Assembly: GCF_016097555.1 (NCBI RefSeq)
Contig: NC_054713.1
Span: forward strand, 39,606,128 to 39,670,127
Source of the DNA: Gigantopelta aegis
Lineage: Eukaryota > Mollusca > Gastropoda > Neomphalida > Peltospiridae
Direction: 5' to 3'
Length of the DNA: 64,000 nt
In this document: positions 23,477 to 34,419 of the stretch, piece after piece
Position numbering within the stretch: the first letter of the stretch is position 1
How the letters are laid out: each line of letters starts with the position of its first letter
Notes under the pieces: model-generated
Seen by the model: only the letters and a program-made list of their open reading frames with translations
What the model was told of the DNA's origin: nothing
Database searches by the model: none
Program-made: the position numbers and the translations under genes

Positions 23477-23481
23477 CCGTA

Positions 23482-23680
23482 TGTGGTGTTCTATTGTTAA
23501 AGGGAGACAACTAGGGTTGTCGGTTCGAGTTGTCTGTTCGTCGCACCAACCATGCCTGAAATACGAGAGTGTACAAGTTGTTCGAATAAATCCGTTGAGG
23601 ATGAATACCGAGTATGTCATCGATTGCTAATACTACATGCTGATGATAAATAAGTACATATACTCGACTCTACTACTACA
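23482..23680 (+). repeat. 5' LTR of retrotransposon 2
   Basis: It starts TGTGGTGTTC and ends CTACTACTACA. It is identical by eye to 27979-28177 over 199 bp. Confidence 0.95.
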
Positions 23681-23681
23681 A

Positions 23682-23698
23682 TTTGGCGACGAGGATTA
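23682..23698 (+). promoter_or_regulatory. Primer-binding-site-like sequence
   Basis: TTTGGCGACGAGGATT follows the 5' LTR directly. A TGG start two bases after the LTR is usual for this class. The tRNA is not identified. Confidence 0.55.
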
Positions 23699-23707
23699 AC
23701 GATTACC

Positions 23708-26700
23708 ATGGGGGACAACGAAAACGGTTCTTTGCAAACTTTTCTCATTTCGGCACCTGCGCCATTTATGCCTGTTCCGGGGAAACAAGTAATTCCGTGG
23801 ACTCAGTGGAAACGTATGTTTCTGAATTACCTACTCGCTTCAGATGCAGAATCGGCTACACCAGAACGAAAAAAAGCCATATTGTTACATTCGCTCGGAG
23901 TTGAAGGCCAGCGTATTTTCTATTCATTACCGGTAACGGCCGAAGACGCCGATAACCCGTACATTCAGGCTATGAAAACATTGGATAAACATTTTTGTCC
24001 GAAGGTAAATGTGGTTCCTGAACGATACCGCTTTAGACAACGAGCACAGTTACCCGGTGAATCGGTTGATTCCTACATTTCAGCGCTACGAGAGTTAGCT
24101 ACGACTTGTGCTTTCCGAGATTTTGAGAATGAAATGTACCGTGACCAGTTGGTTGAAAAAACCAATTCAACGCGAATTCGAGAGCGATTATTGTTGGAGT
24201 CTAACTTGGATATTGATAAAGCAATGGAAATCGCAAGACATATCGAGAATGCAGTTAAAGATGCAAAGTCTATGTCTGCACCGACGGGAAATGACAGTTA
24301 CACATTTAAAGGTGCATGTTCCAAAATTAACACACAGAAGAGACAATACAGTAAACCAAAAACTCGGAACATTCAGTGTTTCAGATGCGGATCCAATCAA
24401 CATTTGGCGAACAACCCAACATGCAAAGCCAAGAATATGAGATGTTCATCCTGCAAGAAAATGGGACATTTGCAAGTTGTTTGTAAAAGCAAAAGTGCAG
24501 TTCGACAGCTTGAGTGTGAACAACCAAGTGATACGAGTTCCGAGGGACCCAGCTTCGAAGTGTTGGCAACTGACAAAGCAAGTGCAAACAAGAAAGTAGT
24601 TCAGTGTGACATTTCGGTTAATTCTGTGAACTTAAAACTTGTTGTTGATACAGCGTCTGATGTGTCTCTTATGTCACTGAAACTTTTTAAGAAACATTTT
24701 GACACAAATGCAATAGAACAGTGTAAGGCTAGCATTACTAGTTATTCCAACCACAAGGTAGGAGTAATAGGTAGCTTTCATGCAATGGTTTGCTTCAAGG
24801 GTCAGGTTTCACAAGGCACATTTTACATTGTACAGTCAGGTACCAGTCTACTGGGTAAGGATATTATTCAGACACTAGACATAGGTATTCATGGGGGGTC
24901 TTTGACCTGCTTTGCGACCCGAGGCAATGCAAGCTCTGATGAACCTAAATCAGATTCGGTGAGTATCCCTGACAGATTCCCACAGCTGTTTAGTGATAAG
25001 ATTGGAAAGGTTAAGGGCTTTAAACACAAAATCAAAGTGCGTTCAGATGTTAAGCCTGTGCAACAAAAATTGCGCCGATTGCCATTTGCAGTGCGTAATG
25101 CTGTTTCTGCCGAGCTGAAGAAATTGGAAAATTCTGATATCATAGAACGTATTGATGCAAGTGAATGGATTTCTCCTATCGTGGTAGCATGGAAAAAAGA
25201 TGGCTCAGTCCGTGTATGCGTAGATTTGAGAAAACCTAATGAAGCCATTATAGAGGATAGGTATCCACTTCCTAATATTGACGAAATGATAAGTGAAATG
25301 CATGGTGCAACCCATTTTTCAAAGCTTGATTTGAAATCCGCCTACCATCAACTTGAATTGGTGGAAAGCAGCCGAGATCTGACGGCATTCATTACACATG
25401 AAGGTCTGTTCCGTTTTAAGCGTGTTTGCTTCGGTCTTTCTTCTGCACCATCATGTTTTCAAAAAATGATGTCTACAATTTTGTGCAATGTTCCAGGTGT
25501 TCAGTGTTTCATTGACGACGTGATTGTTTACGGCCGAACTAAAGCTGAACATGATCGCAACTTGAACTTGGTACTCCAGCGGTTGATTGATGCTGGTTTG
25601 ACGTTGAATGACAAATGTGAGTTCAATGTTCCATCCCTTACAGTTTTGGGTCATGTGATCTCGAAGGACGGTGTGCGTCCAAACCCTGATTTAGTCAAAG
25701 CCATTTCTGATGCACCTGTACCGACTAATAAGGATCAGTTGAGGTCTGTTTTAGGGCTCTGCGGTTACTATTCCAAATTTGTGCCAAACTTTGCAGCGCG
25801 TGTACAACCGATGCGATGTATTCAAACTGCTGAGAAATTCAAATGGACTGAAGAAGCTAACAAAGCTTTCAAGGACATTAAGTCTGCTATAGTTAACAGC
25901 CCTGCTCTTGCTCTATTCGATCCATACCTTGATATCATTGTAACTACAGATGCTAGTGGATATGGTTTAGGTGCAACACTCACACAGGTGAAAAATGGTT
26001 CAGAAGTTATAGTTGCATGCGCATCTCGCAGTCTAACTGCATTAGAATTGAAATATTCTGTGGGAGAGCGTGAAGCTTTAGCATGCGTATGGGCAGTAGA
26101 AAAGTGGCATACATATTTGTGGGGTCGTAGATTCACTTTGCGTACAGATCACCAAGCACTTGTGACACTGTTGAGTTCAAAAGGGACGGGTCACAAACCA
26201 ATGCGAATTGCGCGATGGGCAATGCGGTTGTTACACTACACATATGACATACAGTACAAACCCGGTGTTCAAAATAAAGTGCCGGATGCACTTTCTAGAT
26301 TGCCATTGTCTACTAATAAAGACAAAATCCAGGATGAGGATGAGGCTGAGGCTGTGTGCCAACTTTGGTTTGAACATGTAGAACATAACATTGCGATAAC
26401 CAGAGAACGTTTACAGCGAGCAACGTCTGAGAGCTCGATTTGTACTCGTATTTCCCAATACATTCAGAATGGATGGCCTTGTACAAAAACAGAAATTATT
26501 AATGATCTGAAACCATTCTTTCAGGTGAAAGATGAGTTGTCTGTACATGACGGCATTATTTTCCGTGGGGAACGGGTGATAGTGCCAGATGAACTTTGTG
26601 CACATGTGGTGAACTTGGCACATGAAAGTCATCAAGGTATAGTGCGTACAAAACAGAGGCTGAGAGATTTGTATTGGTGGCCAAAGATGGATATTCAGGT

Positions 26701-27724
26701 TACTGAGCTGGTAAAGTCGTGCATTACTTGTCAGTTGAATGACAAATCTGCTGTTACGCGGACAGCACCTACGCAGCCAGTACCACTTCCGAATGCTGCA
26801 TGGAAAAAACTTGGTCTCGATTTTGTCGGGCCAGACTATTCTGCACCGCCTGAACGGCGATATATTATTTCCATGATTGATTACAGGAGCAAATGGCCAG
26901 AGGTAGCATTCGCTTCGGATATAAGTACCAAAACAGTGCTGAAGTTTCTTGTTACAGTTTTCAGTCGAGAAGGTTATCCCGACGAAATTGTTACAGATAA
27001 TGGGCCTCAAGTGGTGTCCCATGAATTTGAAGAATTTCTACGACACAGAAATATAAAACACAGGTTTTCTTCGGTTTATCATCCGGAAGGAAACAGTGAG
27101 GTTGAACGTTTAAACAAAATTCTGTCCGAAACCATTCAGTCTGCAAGAATTCAGAAAAAGGATGTGAAAAGCACAATGGTACAATTTCTTGGTGCATATA
27201 GAGCGACTAAGCATGCTACTACAGGCGAGTCTCCGTCTTTTATGCTGCATGGCCGACATATGCGTACAATGCTTGACATTAAAGGGGTAACGCTTTATCC
27301 CAATCCATCTACTAGTACTGAGGTTGAAAATAGAGTGGCAGCGAAACAAGCTAAGAGCAAGGCATATGCTGATAAGCGGAAAGGCACAAAAGCGAGATTT
27401 TTCAAACCTGGTGACTATGTTCGCATAAGAAAACCATGGCATGTCAAAAAGGGTGAGAGCAAATTCACTGCACCGATAAAGATTGTTTCTCAGATTAGTC
27501 CTTTTACTTACAAAATGGAAAATGGTTCAAATTGGAATGTTAAATTTCTTGCTCCTTTTTATGGTAAAGTACCTAACCAGTTTGATGAGGGGGAAGATGT
27601 GTGGTTTGAAACTCAGGTACACAATCACTTTGAACAAAACCATAATCCAAATATACCACAACGTGTTAGAGAACCCAGAGTTCGCAGATTACCTGCATGG
27701 ACCAAAGACTATGTTATGAAGTGA
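23708..27724 (+). CDS. Gag-Pol polyprotein of retrotransposon 2
   Basis: This is a single open frame of 1338 codons. Gag fills the first 230 or so residues, with a capsid-like retrotransposon Gag domain. Two Cys/His knuckles follow, near residues 225-260. A retropepsin-like region lies near 310-400, reverse transcriptase at about 455-640 with FIDDVIVYG, and RNase H at about 740-860 with TTDASGYGLG. The integrase zinc module (HESHQG...CITCQ) is near 975-1015, and the integrase core has GLDFVGP and TDNGPQ. A GPY/F-like tail precedes the stop. Gag and Pol are fused in one frame, as in many Ty3/gypsy lineages. The start ATG lies 27 bases after the LTR. Confidence 0.95.
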   Translation: MGDNENGSLQTFLISAPAPFMPVPGKQVIPWTQWKRMFLNYLLASDAESATPERKKAILLHSLGVEGQRIFYSLPVTAEDADNPYIQAMKTLDKHFCPKVNVVPERYRFRQRAQLPGESVDSYISALRELATTCAFRDFENEMYRDQLVEKTNSTRIRERLLLESNLDIDKAMEIARHIENAVKDAKSMSAPTGNDSYTFKGACSKINTQKRQYSKPKTRNIQCFRCGSNQHLANNPTCKAKNMRCSSCKKMGHLQVVCKSKSAVRQLECEQPSDTSSEGPSFEVLATDKASANKKVVQCDISVNSVNLKLVVDTASDVSLMSLKLFKKHFDTNAIEQCKASITSYSNHKVGVIGSFHAMVCFKGQVSQGTFYIVQSGTSLLGKDIIQTLDIGIHGGSLTCFATRGNASSDEPKSDSVSIPDRFPQLFSDKIGKVKGFKHKIKVRSDVKPVQQKLRRLPFAVRNAVSAELKKLENSDIIERIDASEWISPIVVAWKKDGSVRVCVDLRKPNEAIIEDRYPLPNIDEMISEMHGATHFSKLDLKSAYHQLELVESSRDLTAFITHEGLFRFKRVCFGLSSAPSCFQKMMSTILCNVPGVQCFIDDVIVYGRTKAEHDRNLNLVLQRLIDAGLTLNDKCEFNVPSLTVLGHVISKDGVRPNPDLVKAISDAPVPTNKDQLRSVLGLCGYYSKFVPNFAARVQPMRCIQTAEKFKWTEEANKAFKDIKSAIVNSPALALFDPYLDIIVTTDASGYGLGATLTQVKNGSEVIVACASRSLTALELKYSVGEREALACVWAVEKWHTYLWGRRFTLRTDHQALVTLLSSKGTGHKPMRIARWAMRLLHYTYDIQYKPGVQNKVPDALSRLPLSTNKDKIQDEDEAEAVCQLWFEHVEHNIAITRERLQRATSESSICTRISQYIQNGWPCTKTEIINDLKPFFQVKDELSVHDGIIFRGERVIVPDELCAHVVNLAHESHQGIVRTKQRLRDLYWWPKMDIQVTELVKSCITCQLNDKSAVTRTAPTQPVPLPNAAWKKLGLDFVGPDYSAPPERRYIISMIDYRSKWPEVAFASDISTKTVLKFLVTVFSREGYPDEIVTDNGPQVVSHEFEEFLRHRNIKHRFSSVYHPEGNSEVERLNKILSETIQSARIQKKDVKSTMVQFLGAYRATKHATTGESPSFMLHGRHMRTMLDIKGVTLYPNPSTSTEVENRVAAKQAKSKAYADKRKGTKARFFKPGDYVRIRKPWHVKKGESKFTAPIKIVSQISPFTYKMENGSNWNVKFLAPFYGKVPNQFDEGEDVWFETQVHNHFEQNHNPNIPQRVREPRVRRLPAWTKDYVMK

Positions 27725-27963
27725 CATGGTTAGATTTGAAGGGTTGAATTGCAGGTAGACAAAAGGTTAATTGAAGTGTTCATTTAACTGAGGGCTTAAA
27801 GACTAGTTAGTTTTGAAAATGTTAACATTAATATGGTTTTGCTATTTTAATAGTCAGCTGTTAATAGTTCATAACACTGTCTACTGTTTTATTTCTTACT
27901 CAGAATTATCTATTGTTTGTAAGTTTAATTTCAGTTAGATATACCTTGTGAAAGCAATTTTCT

Positions 27964-27978
27964 TAAGAGAAGGGGAAA
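27964..27978 (+). promoter_or_regulatory. Polypurine tract of retrotransposon 2
   Basis: AAGAGAAGGGGAAA directly abuts the 3' LTR. Confidence 0.75.
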
Positions 27979-28177
27979 TGTGGTGTTCTATTGTTAAAGG
28001 GAGACAACTAGGGTTGTCGGTTCGAGTTGTCTGTTCGTCGCACCAACCATGCCTGAAATACGAGAGTGTACAAGTTGTTCGAATAAATCCGTTGAGGATG
28101 AATACCGAGTATGTCATCGATTGCTAATACTACATGCTGATGATAAATAAGTACATATACTCGACTCTACTACTACA
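27979..28177 (+). repeat. 3' LTR of retrotransposon 2
   Basis: Same 199 bp as 23482-23680. CCGTA follows at 28178. Confidence 0.95.
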
Positions 28178-28182
28178 CCGTA

Positions 28183-29300
28183 ATGAGAAATATTCGTTTT
28201 AAAACTATGTTAATAAAGATTTATAAAATTGCACCCACTGAAGCAATGCCGATATCAGGATATAAAAACGTTCAAGACATAAACTATTATGCTAACGTCA
28301 CAAACACAGGGCACTCAGTCACCTGAATTGCGAAGAAGGTCGCACTGTCCCAAGAGGTTGTACTATACCAAATAAAATCGCTTAGGCGACAATGTTAACG
28401 TTTGTTGCTGAAATTGCTATATGCAATATATCAACCAAACTATGACCCATAAATATCAGTACTACAAACTCTCTCTTTCAAAATATGGTAGTACTTCATT
28501 TTTACTTTTTACAGGTACCTCATACATGTTTAAAGCACAAGGCTACTTGACACAGTGGTAGGCCTACTAGACGAAATACAATTGTATACATTATTTGCCC
28601 AGATGAAACTCTTTTTTTGACAACAAACACTGTTATATTTATCACCAACGGCAGGACTTGTGGTATTAACTGCTCTATCAAAGGTTCGCTGCACCGAATG
28701 TTTTTTGGTTTAGTACTATCAGAAAATCGTATCGACACTTTTCAGGTTCCAATAGACCAAATCAATTCCTACTGCGATAATGTTAACGTTTACTAATAAA
28801 ACTGATATAAGCAGCGTATCAACATACCCAGGCAGTTCACCAATAAAAAAAGTGTGGCACCTCACATTTATTCCACCTGCAAGAAAATGGTGGTCACATA
28901 TCATTTAAGAGATTTAATTAATGTTTTTATTAAATCGCAGTTCCATTTTTGAGGATACCCTGCACTAATTCCAACCTCTGTATGCACTACAGTGTAACTG
29001 CACCAAGTGTGCAAATAGCAAATGTATTTGTAGGAAGAATGGGGTACCATGCTGCATGTTTTGCATATATCAAATTAAGCAGGAAACAGATTTGGGTTCT
29101 AGTTGTAAGAACCTTTTGCGTTCTATTTAATCCTTTTGTGCAGGAGGCGTATTAATTTACATTGGTGGTTTATATTCTTACTACACACTTTGAATTAATT
29201 CGCATATAATTAACCATTTCTGTGTGTTGATAATGTTATTACAAACAATGTTAATGTTTCACTTTCATGGTTTTAATTTCAAAAGATTCTGAAGACGTAT
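28183..29300. repeat. Dispersed segment paralogous to the 56.2-59.3 kb locus
   Basis: 28370-28610 matches the DNA around the mariner-like element: TATATGCAATATATCAACCAA (cf. 56758), ACAGGTACC-CATGCATGTTT-like (cf. 56922) and TTGTATACA...TTGCCCAGA (cf. 59274-59294). Here the sequence is continuous, so it stands for the unfilled state of both the SINE and the transposon found at the other locus. Part of the unit recurs about 390 bp further on (AATGTTAACGTTTACT near 28780). No coding content is recognised. Confidence 0.7.
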
Positions 29301-29304
29301 TTTA

Positions 29305-29655
29305 ACATGTAAGAATTACCAAATGGTTGACAAATACCAAATGGCCGATGATTAATAAATCAATGTACTCTAGAGGTGTCGTTAAACGATTCCCGTGCGT
29401 GGGCCCATTGGGCTATTTCTTGTTCCAGCCAGTGCTCCACAACTGGTGTAACAAACGCTGTGGTATGTACTATCCTGTCTGTGGGATGGTGCATATAAAA
29501 GATCCCTTGCTGCAAATCGAAAAGTGTAGCCCATGAAGTGGCGACAGCGGGTTTCCTCTCTCAATGTCTGTGTGGTCCTTAACCATGTCTGACGCCATAT
29601 AACTGTAAATAAAATGTGTTGAGTGCGTCGTTAAATAAAACATTTCTTTCTTTCT
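29305..29655 (+). repeat. SINE pieces: tail-2 fragment followed by core plus tail 1
   Basis: 29305-29388 is a tail-2 fragment (GGCCGATGATTAATAAATCA). 29391-29640 is a headless SINE with core (CATATAAAAGATCCCTTG) and tail 1 (GTGCGTCGTTAAATAAAAC), ending in (TTTC)n. Confidence 0.85.
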
Positions 29656-29677
29656 TTCTATACCCTGCCGGGGGCGG

Positions 29678-29985
29678 GACGTAGCCCTGTGGTAAAGTGC
29701 CCGCCTGATGCGCGGTCGGTCTAGGATCGATCCCTGTCGGTTGACTAATTGGGCTATTTCTCGTTCCAACCAGTACACCACAACTGGTATATCAAAGACC
29801 GTGGATTGTGCTATCCTGCATGTGGGATAGTGCATACTACTAGATCCATTACTACTAATTAAAAACAAATGTAGCGGGTTTCCTCTCTAAGACTATATGT
29901 TAAAATGACCAAATGTTTGACATTCAATAGCCGATTATAAATAAATAAATGTGCTCTGGTACTTTCGTTAAACAAAACAAACTAT
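29678..29985 (+). repeat. tRNA-derived SINE, head 1 with tail 2
   Basis: Head GGCGGGACGTAGCCCTGTGG has an A-box-like part and GGATCGATCCC is B-box-like. The core is diverged. The tail ends GTTAAACAAAACAAACTA, the tail-2 type. Confidence 0.88.
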
Positions 29986-30063
29986 TTCAAAGAGGATCAA
30001 ATGCCTATATAACTGTGAAGCTGAAAAGTGTAAAGCTCGCTAAATGTTTGTGAGTGTGCATTA

Positions 30064-30269
30064 CAGTGGCGGATCCAGAAAATCCATTTAGAGGGGGGAG
30101 GGGCAATGACATGAGGCGGAATGCCAAGGGAACTTTAGGGGAGGTTAGGAGCGGGTGAAAATTAATATATAATAAAATTATAACTGTCACAAAATTTACG
30201 GGAGACCCGGGACCCTGACCTCCCCCCACCCCCACCCCCACCCCCACCCCCGCCCCGATCCGCTTCTGC
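30064..30269. mobile_element. hAT-like MITE with CAGTGGCGGATCCAG end
   Basis: The left end is CAGTGGCGGATCCAG and the right end, inverted, is CAGAAGCGGATCGG. The interior holds AAAATTAATATATAATAAAA, shared with 33871-33895, and a CCCCCA-rich run. CAGNGGCGGATC ends are typical of hAT-type MITEs (established pattern). I could not fix a clean 8-bp target duplication. Confidence 0.7.
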
Positions 30270-30612
30270 ATTCTATACCCTGTCAATTGCTAGACGCGAT
30301 ACCGTAACGCTGACTTGAACAACCATAGCTTCTGTTTAGCCAGTTGCGTGTGTGATAGAATAAAGTTGTGCTTAGAAGAAGATTGGAGGGTTTTTTTTAT
30401 ATGGAATACTATAGTTAAACGCTGTAATCGACATGGTTGGTTTCTGATAGGTAAATTGCAGCAGGTTGCCGTACACAAAAACTGTTTCCATTTGAGATAA
30501 GGTTAACATTTTGTAACCAAAAACAGCTGAAAACAGCTTGTCAAAACACACAAGCACTATTTATCAGCTTTTTGCTTCCTCCTCCCTCTTTCTTAATCCT
30601 CTCCCTGCCCCC

Positions 30613-30705
<93 letters not shown>

Positions 30706-31214
30706 TTTAACAATAATGTTAAGAAATGTCATACATACAAAATGTCACTGAAGATCATCAACAATTATAACCGACAAATAGGGCCAACAAGCGTATTAAA
30801 AAGCTGTAGATGTAGTTCTGCATGGACGTAATAAATGGCGCTCAGTTTGTAAACGAACGTAATATAACTTCTTGTGATATCCATACACAACGGTTATTAT
30901 TGCAATATAACTGTGCACACAAATCGATGGTGATTATTTCAGTTGACTACGTTGATATTTGATTACAAAGGCCACGTGATTTACCTCCCCTATTATTACG
31001 TCAAACATTACATCGGAGACTTTACAAGATCCGTGCTGGTTACCTCCCTTGTCATTATACAGATATTGCATCAGCAAAAAAAATAAAAATAATAAAAATT
31101 TAAAATCCCCCCCCCCCCCCACCAGAAAAAAGAAAGAAAGAAAGAAAGAAAAATAATAATAATAAAAAAAAAAAAAAAAAAAAAAAAAAAATAATAATAA
31201 TAATAAACCCCAAC
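30270..31214. other. No gene; (CT)n at 30623-30699 and homopolymers
   Basis: A C run passes into a long (CT)n microsatellite at 30610-30699. A C run (31108-31120) and an A run (31165-31190) with (AAT)n follow. Open frames there are repeat artefacts. Confidence 0.7.
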
Positions 31215-31985
31215 AACAACAGCAGCACTGGAAGATTGATCGCCCCACTCTAAGGAGAAATAGGAAGCGGGGTCGGCCCCTACTACTCTTTTTCTAGACT
31301 TTACCTTGCTTTATAGTGATACCATCTCGTATCCTCCGGAGTCGGGCCCGTCCGCACCACTATACCAACCCATGACGACTGGACTATACCCTAGTCTGAT
31401 ACTCTCTCTCGTTCAGACGGCTCCGGCTTCTCAAGATCTGCATTTCAGCACAGCACTACACCTTCAACGTCTATCGACTGTCAATCTAGGGGTTTTCTTG
31501 ACGGGATGCAACCCATCTCGTTCCTTTAAGCTGTGCACCCAAACGGCCTTAATGAGGCCACTCGCGTGGACATATCGATCGGACTTTAAACTTTTAGATC
31601 TGCGTTCAAACTTTTATGTCGAAATTACTTCTGTTTTTTTAATATTATTAAATAGTCCGATCCTCTCTTCTTTCTCTTATTTAATTTTGGACTGTCCTTC
31701 TAAAATGCTCCAAATTACACAAATATTCGGCCGAGCAGTCAATTGTTGTTGTTTTTGGCTTGTAACCTTTTTATTTTTTTTATTTAATCTATTAACTTCT
31801 TTACTAATTGCTATTTTCAAAATTCTGTCCATTTTCACCCCCCCCCCCCCCCCCCCTCCCCCTTTTCCATCCCGAGTCAGGCCACCGATCTTATCGGAGG
31901 TCGGACTCGGAATGGGCGTGTTCGAAACCCTAGTGGTATATGGGCACGTTAAACTAGTTATCATCATCACCAACAACAACTACAA
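31215..31985 (+). repeat. Possible non-LTR retroposon 3' end or SINE-like repeat
   Basis: The right end reads GAATGGGCGTGTTCGAAACC, then TATATGGGCACGTTAAAC, then a short (ATC)n/(AAC)n tail. A GGGCACGTTAAAC word before a short tandem tail is the look of CR1/L2-type LINE 3' ends in invertebrates. The interior (31250-31600) is GC-richer than its surroundings. An internal C run lies at 31838-31860. The 239-codon open frame across it has no domain and I do not accept it as a gene. Confidence 0.4.
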
Positions 31986-32164
31986 AGGGACAATTATTTG
32001 GCGACGTTTAATTAAATTAAAATAAGCTAAAAAAAAAACATCCACCACCAACAAAACAATCAATCCTCCAAAGAACACCACCCACACACCCCTCCCTCTT
32101 CCAGTCAGTATACCTAATAACGATACTGAGTTATTTCGAGTCTAAGTCTAAGGAATATTGACTG

Positions 32165-33562
32165 CTAATACTAATTATTAGCAGGATATTTAAAGATTAA
32201 TACATCATCATTCAAGTCAAGAAACCTATTATCCGTAATATAGTTATTAGTAAAAAGAGAAAGTTTATTTTGAAAACGATATTGATTAAGAAGTAATCCA
32301 AAGAATTGGCGTATATAGTGCTTAAAAAACCAAACAAGATTGATATTTGCCCCTCTTGATTCAGCTATTACACGTCTTTTAAAAACTGATATTCTATAAA
32401 TTGACAATATAATGTCTGCGAAACCATATGGACAATTTTGTATTCGAACATAACAACCAAATAGTAATAATAATCAACATTCAAAAGACTTATTGGTCTA
32501 AACATTTTAAGATCTGTTTTATCTCCTTTTTTCTTATAAAAAAAGACTAATTACTCCTTTTTTTCATATTTCTTGATAACTGTTCTTCATTTTCAAATGA
32601 CATGATAACTTTATGAAATAAAGATTTTAAAACGCCCCAATATTTAATATAAAATTCCACTGTAAGACCATCCATCACAGGAGATTTATTTTTATTCATT
32701 CATTTTAAAGCGTCAGTCAATTCGTCTATCGAAATGTCTTTGTCACAATTTTGAATTTGTATATCATTTAATTTATTATTTATTAAATTTAATAACTCAG
32801 CTTCGTTTTCTATATCTACATTTTCCTGAGTATACAATTTGGAATAAAAAAACTTGTGTAAATTTTAATATATCTTCCGTCTTTCTAGATAACCCATTGT
32901 CTGTTTTAATTTCTTTAATTGCATTACATTCTTGTTTTGATTTCTTAAAATTAAGAAAAAAAGAAGTATTTCTGTCTGATTCAAAATTCCATTGTACTTT
33001 TGATCTTAAAATAGCTCCTTTACACTTAATGTTTTCAATATTTTGTCATTCGTCTTTCAAAATTTTTAATTTTGTTATATCGTAATCTTTATGTATAGAT
33101 AATCTAGCATATCCACGTTTTAATGCATTTTGAATAAAATAGTATTTTTCATTTTCAGCTTTACGTTTATTGATTGCAAAATATATAGAACATCTTTTCA
33201 ATTTATATTTTAAGTTATCCCACCAAGCTAGTGGCTCAGATTCACGTACATCATTAATAACATTAAGAATTGTTTCACAAAAACGTTCATTATATAATAA
33301 CTCATTATTAAAAATCCAAATACCTTGACCTATCAAAAGTAAATGTATATGGATAATCTTTTGATATTAATATTGCCACACCCTTTCTATTATTATTAGG
33401 ACAATTATTATAAAATATTTTACCATCCCATAAATGTTTATAACTCTCAATAAAATTATCATCCCAAAACGTTTCCTGTCGAAAAGTAATATAACTATGC
33501 TTACTTTTGATAGCTGCAAAAACTGCATTCATTTTGTCAATATCTCTCAGTCCATTAACATT
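32165..33562 (-). mobile_element. L1-like LINE fragment (minus strand), internally deleted
   Basis: Read on the minus strand from 33562: NGLRDIDKMNAVFAAI and KHSYITFRQETFW are the start of an AP endonuclease. The sequence then jumps (near 33310) to ESEPLAWWDNLKYKLKR, the link region after the endonuclease. Next come WNFESDRNTSFF-like and NKSPVMDGLTVEFY (near 32690), the start of reverse transcriptase. After another jump near 32410 it ends with the far C-terminal block YRISVFKRRVIAESRGANI. Two internal deletions and several stops make it dead. It is diverged from the 11.6-kb LINE but of the same broad L1-like type. Confidence 0.75.
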
Positions 33563-33563
<1 letters not shown>

Positions 33564-33633
<70 letters not shown>

Positions 33634-33642
33634 GGGCAGAGG
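33564..33642. repeat. (GA)n microsatellite with G run
   Basis: The GA run starts exactly where the LINE fragment's 5' end stops and ends in a G run of about 14. Confidence 0.95.
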
Positions 33643-33844
33643 CTAGAGAACGTGCGTGTGTATGCGTTGAGTTGCAGAAATGAACAAAATTCCTAACTGC
33701 AGTACTGCTGTAACAGATCGCGACATATTATCTGCATCAAGACTACAACATTTTGTAATTTTCATAACGGATAGCAGTAGCAACTGCAACGCTAAATGTA
33801 GTTACTGCAGATAATGTTGTTACTGCAGATCGCTGTCGCTCGGA

Positions 33845-33955
33845 GGTTTGGAGGGGGATCGTTAAAAAAATGAAAATTAATATATAATAAAATTATAACT
33901 ATCGCAATCCCCCCCCCCCCCCCCCCCCCCCCCCCTAGATCCGCCTCTGCCGGAT
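33845..33955. mobile_element. Second copy of the hAT-like MITE, partial
   Basis: It shares AAAATTAATATATAATAAAA with 30160-30185 and has a C run at the same place. It ends TAGATCCGCCTCTGC, i.e. CAGAGGCGGATC inverted. The left end is lost. Confidence 0.65.
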
Positions 33956-34168
33956 TGACAGCAGAATCTGCCTTCTCGTTGACCATAATGCCAACATGGC
34001 TCGGTACCCAACAAAATATGAGCGACAGCGATCTGCATTAACAAAGGCTATCTGCAGTAACTACGTTTATTATCCATATGGTTCAACAATACTGAGTTAA
34101 TAATAATCATACGAAGCACACGTGTAATAAGTGTAATGACGTAATTTTGGGAAGCAACGTCATAACAT

Positions 34169-34277
34169 GCTTATAAACCTTAAAGTCTAGACTTTAATAA
34201 AGTCCAGACTTTAACGTCATAGCAACGCCATTCAAATAGCATTACGTTAAAGTCTAGACTTTAAGTTTTATAAGCAC
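34169..34277. repeat. Nested inverted repeat with TTAAAGTCTAGACTTTAA palindromes
   Basis: A perfect 18-bp palindrome occurs at 34180-34197 and again at 34247-34264. A near copy (AAAGTCCAGACTTT) lies between them at about 34199-34212. The outer GCTTATAAA and TTTATAAGC make the whole 109 bp one snapback structure. Confidence 0.88.
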
Positions 34278-34419
34278 GGGCCCAGATCGTGTATTTTAAA
34301 TATGATGTCATTTCGTCGTGTCCTAGTTGTGGCTGAAACATTTTGAGTTGGTTCTTGTTATAATAATATTCATAAAGAAAACAACAATAATAATATGGAT
34401 AATAAAGAAATTATTACTG

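Larger units (their letters stand above)
23482..28177 (+). mobile_element. Ty3/gypsy LTR retrotransposon 2 (looks whole, very young)
   Basis: This 4.7-kb element is bounded by two 199-bp LTRs that I read as identical. The 5-bp target duplication CCGTA lies at 23477-23481 and 28178-28182. A primer-binding-like site follows the first LTR and a polypurine tract precedes the second. One continuous Gag-Pol frame fills the interior and no envelope gene is present. Identical LTRs mean the insertion is very recent in evolutionary terms. By eye it shows no breaks. Confidence 0.95.

Noticed and set aside
31306-32025. 239-codon open frame
   Set aside because: It runs through a C run (poly-Pro) and a probable retroposon 3' end; no domain.
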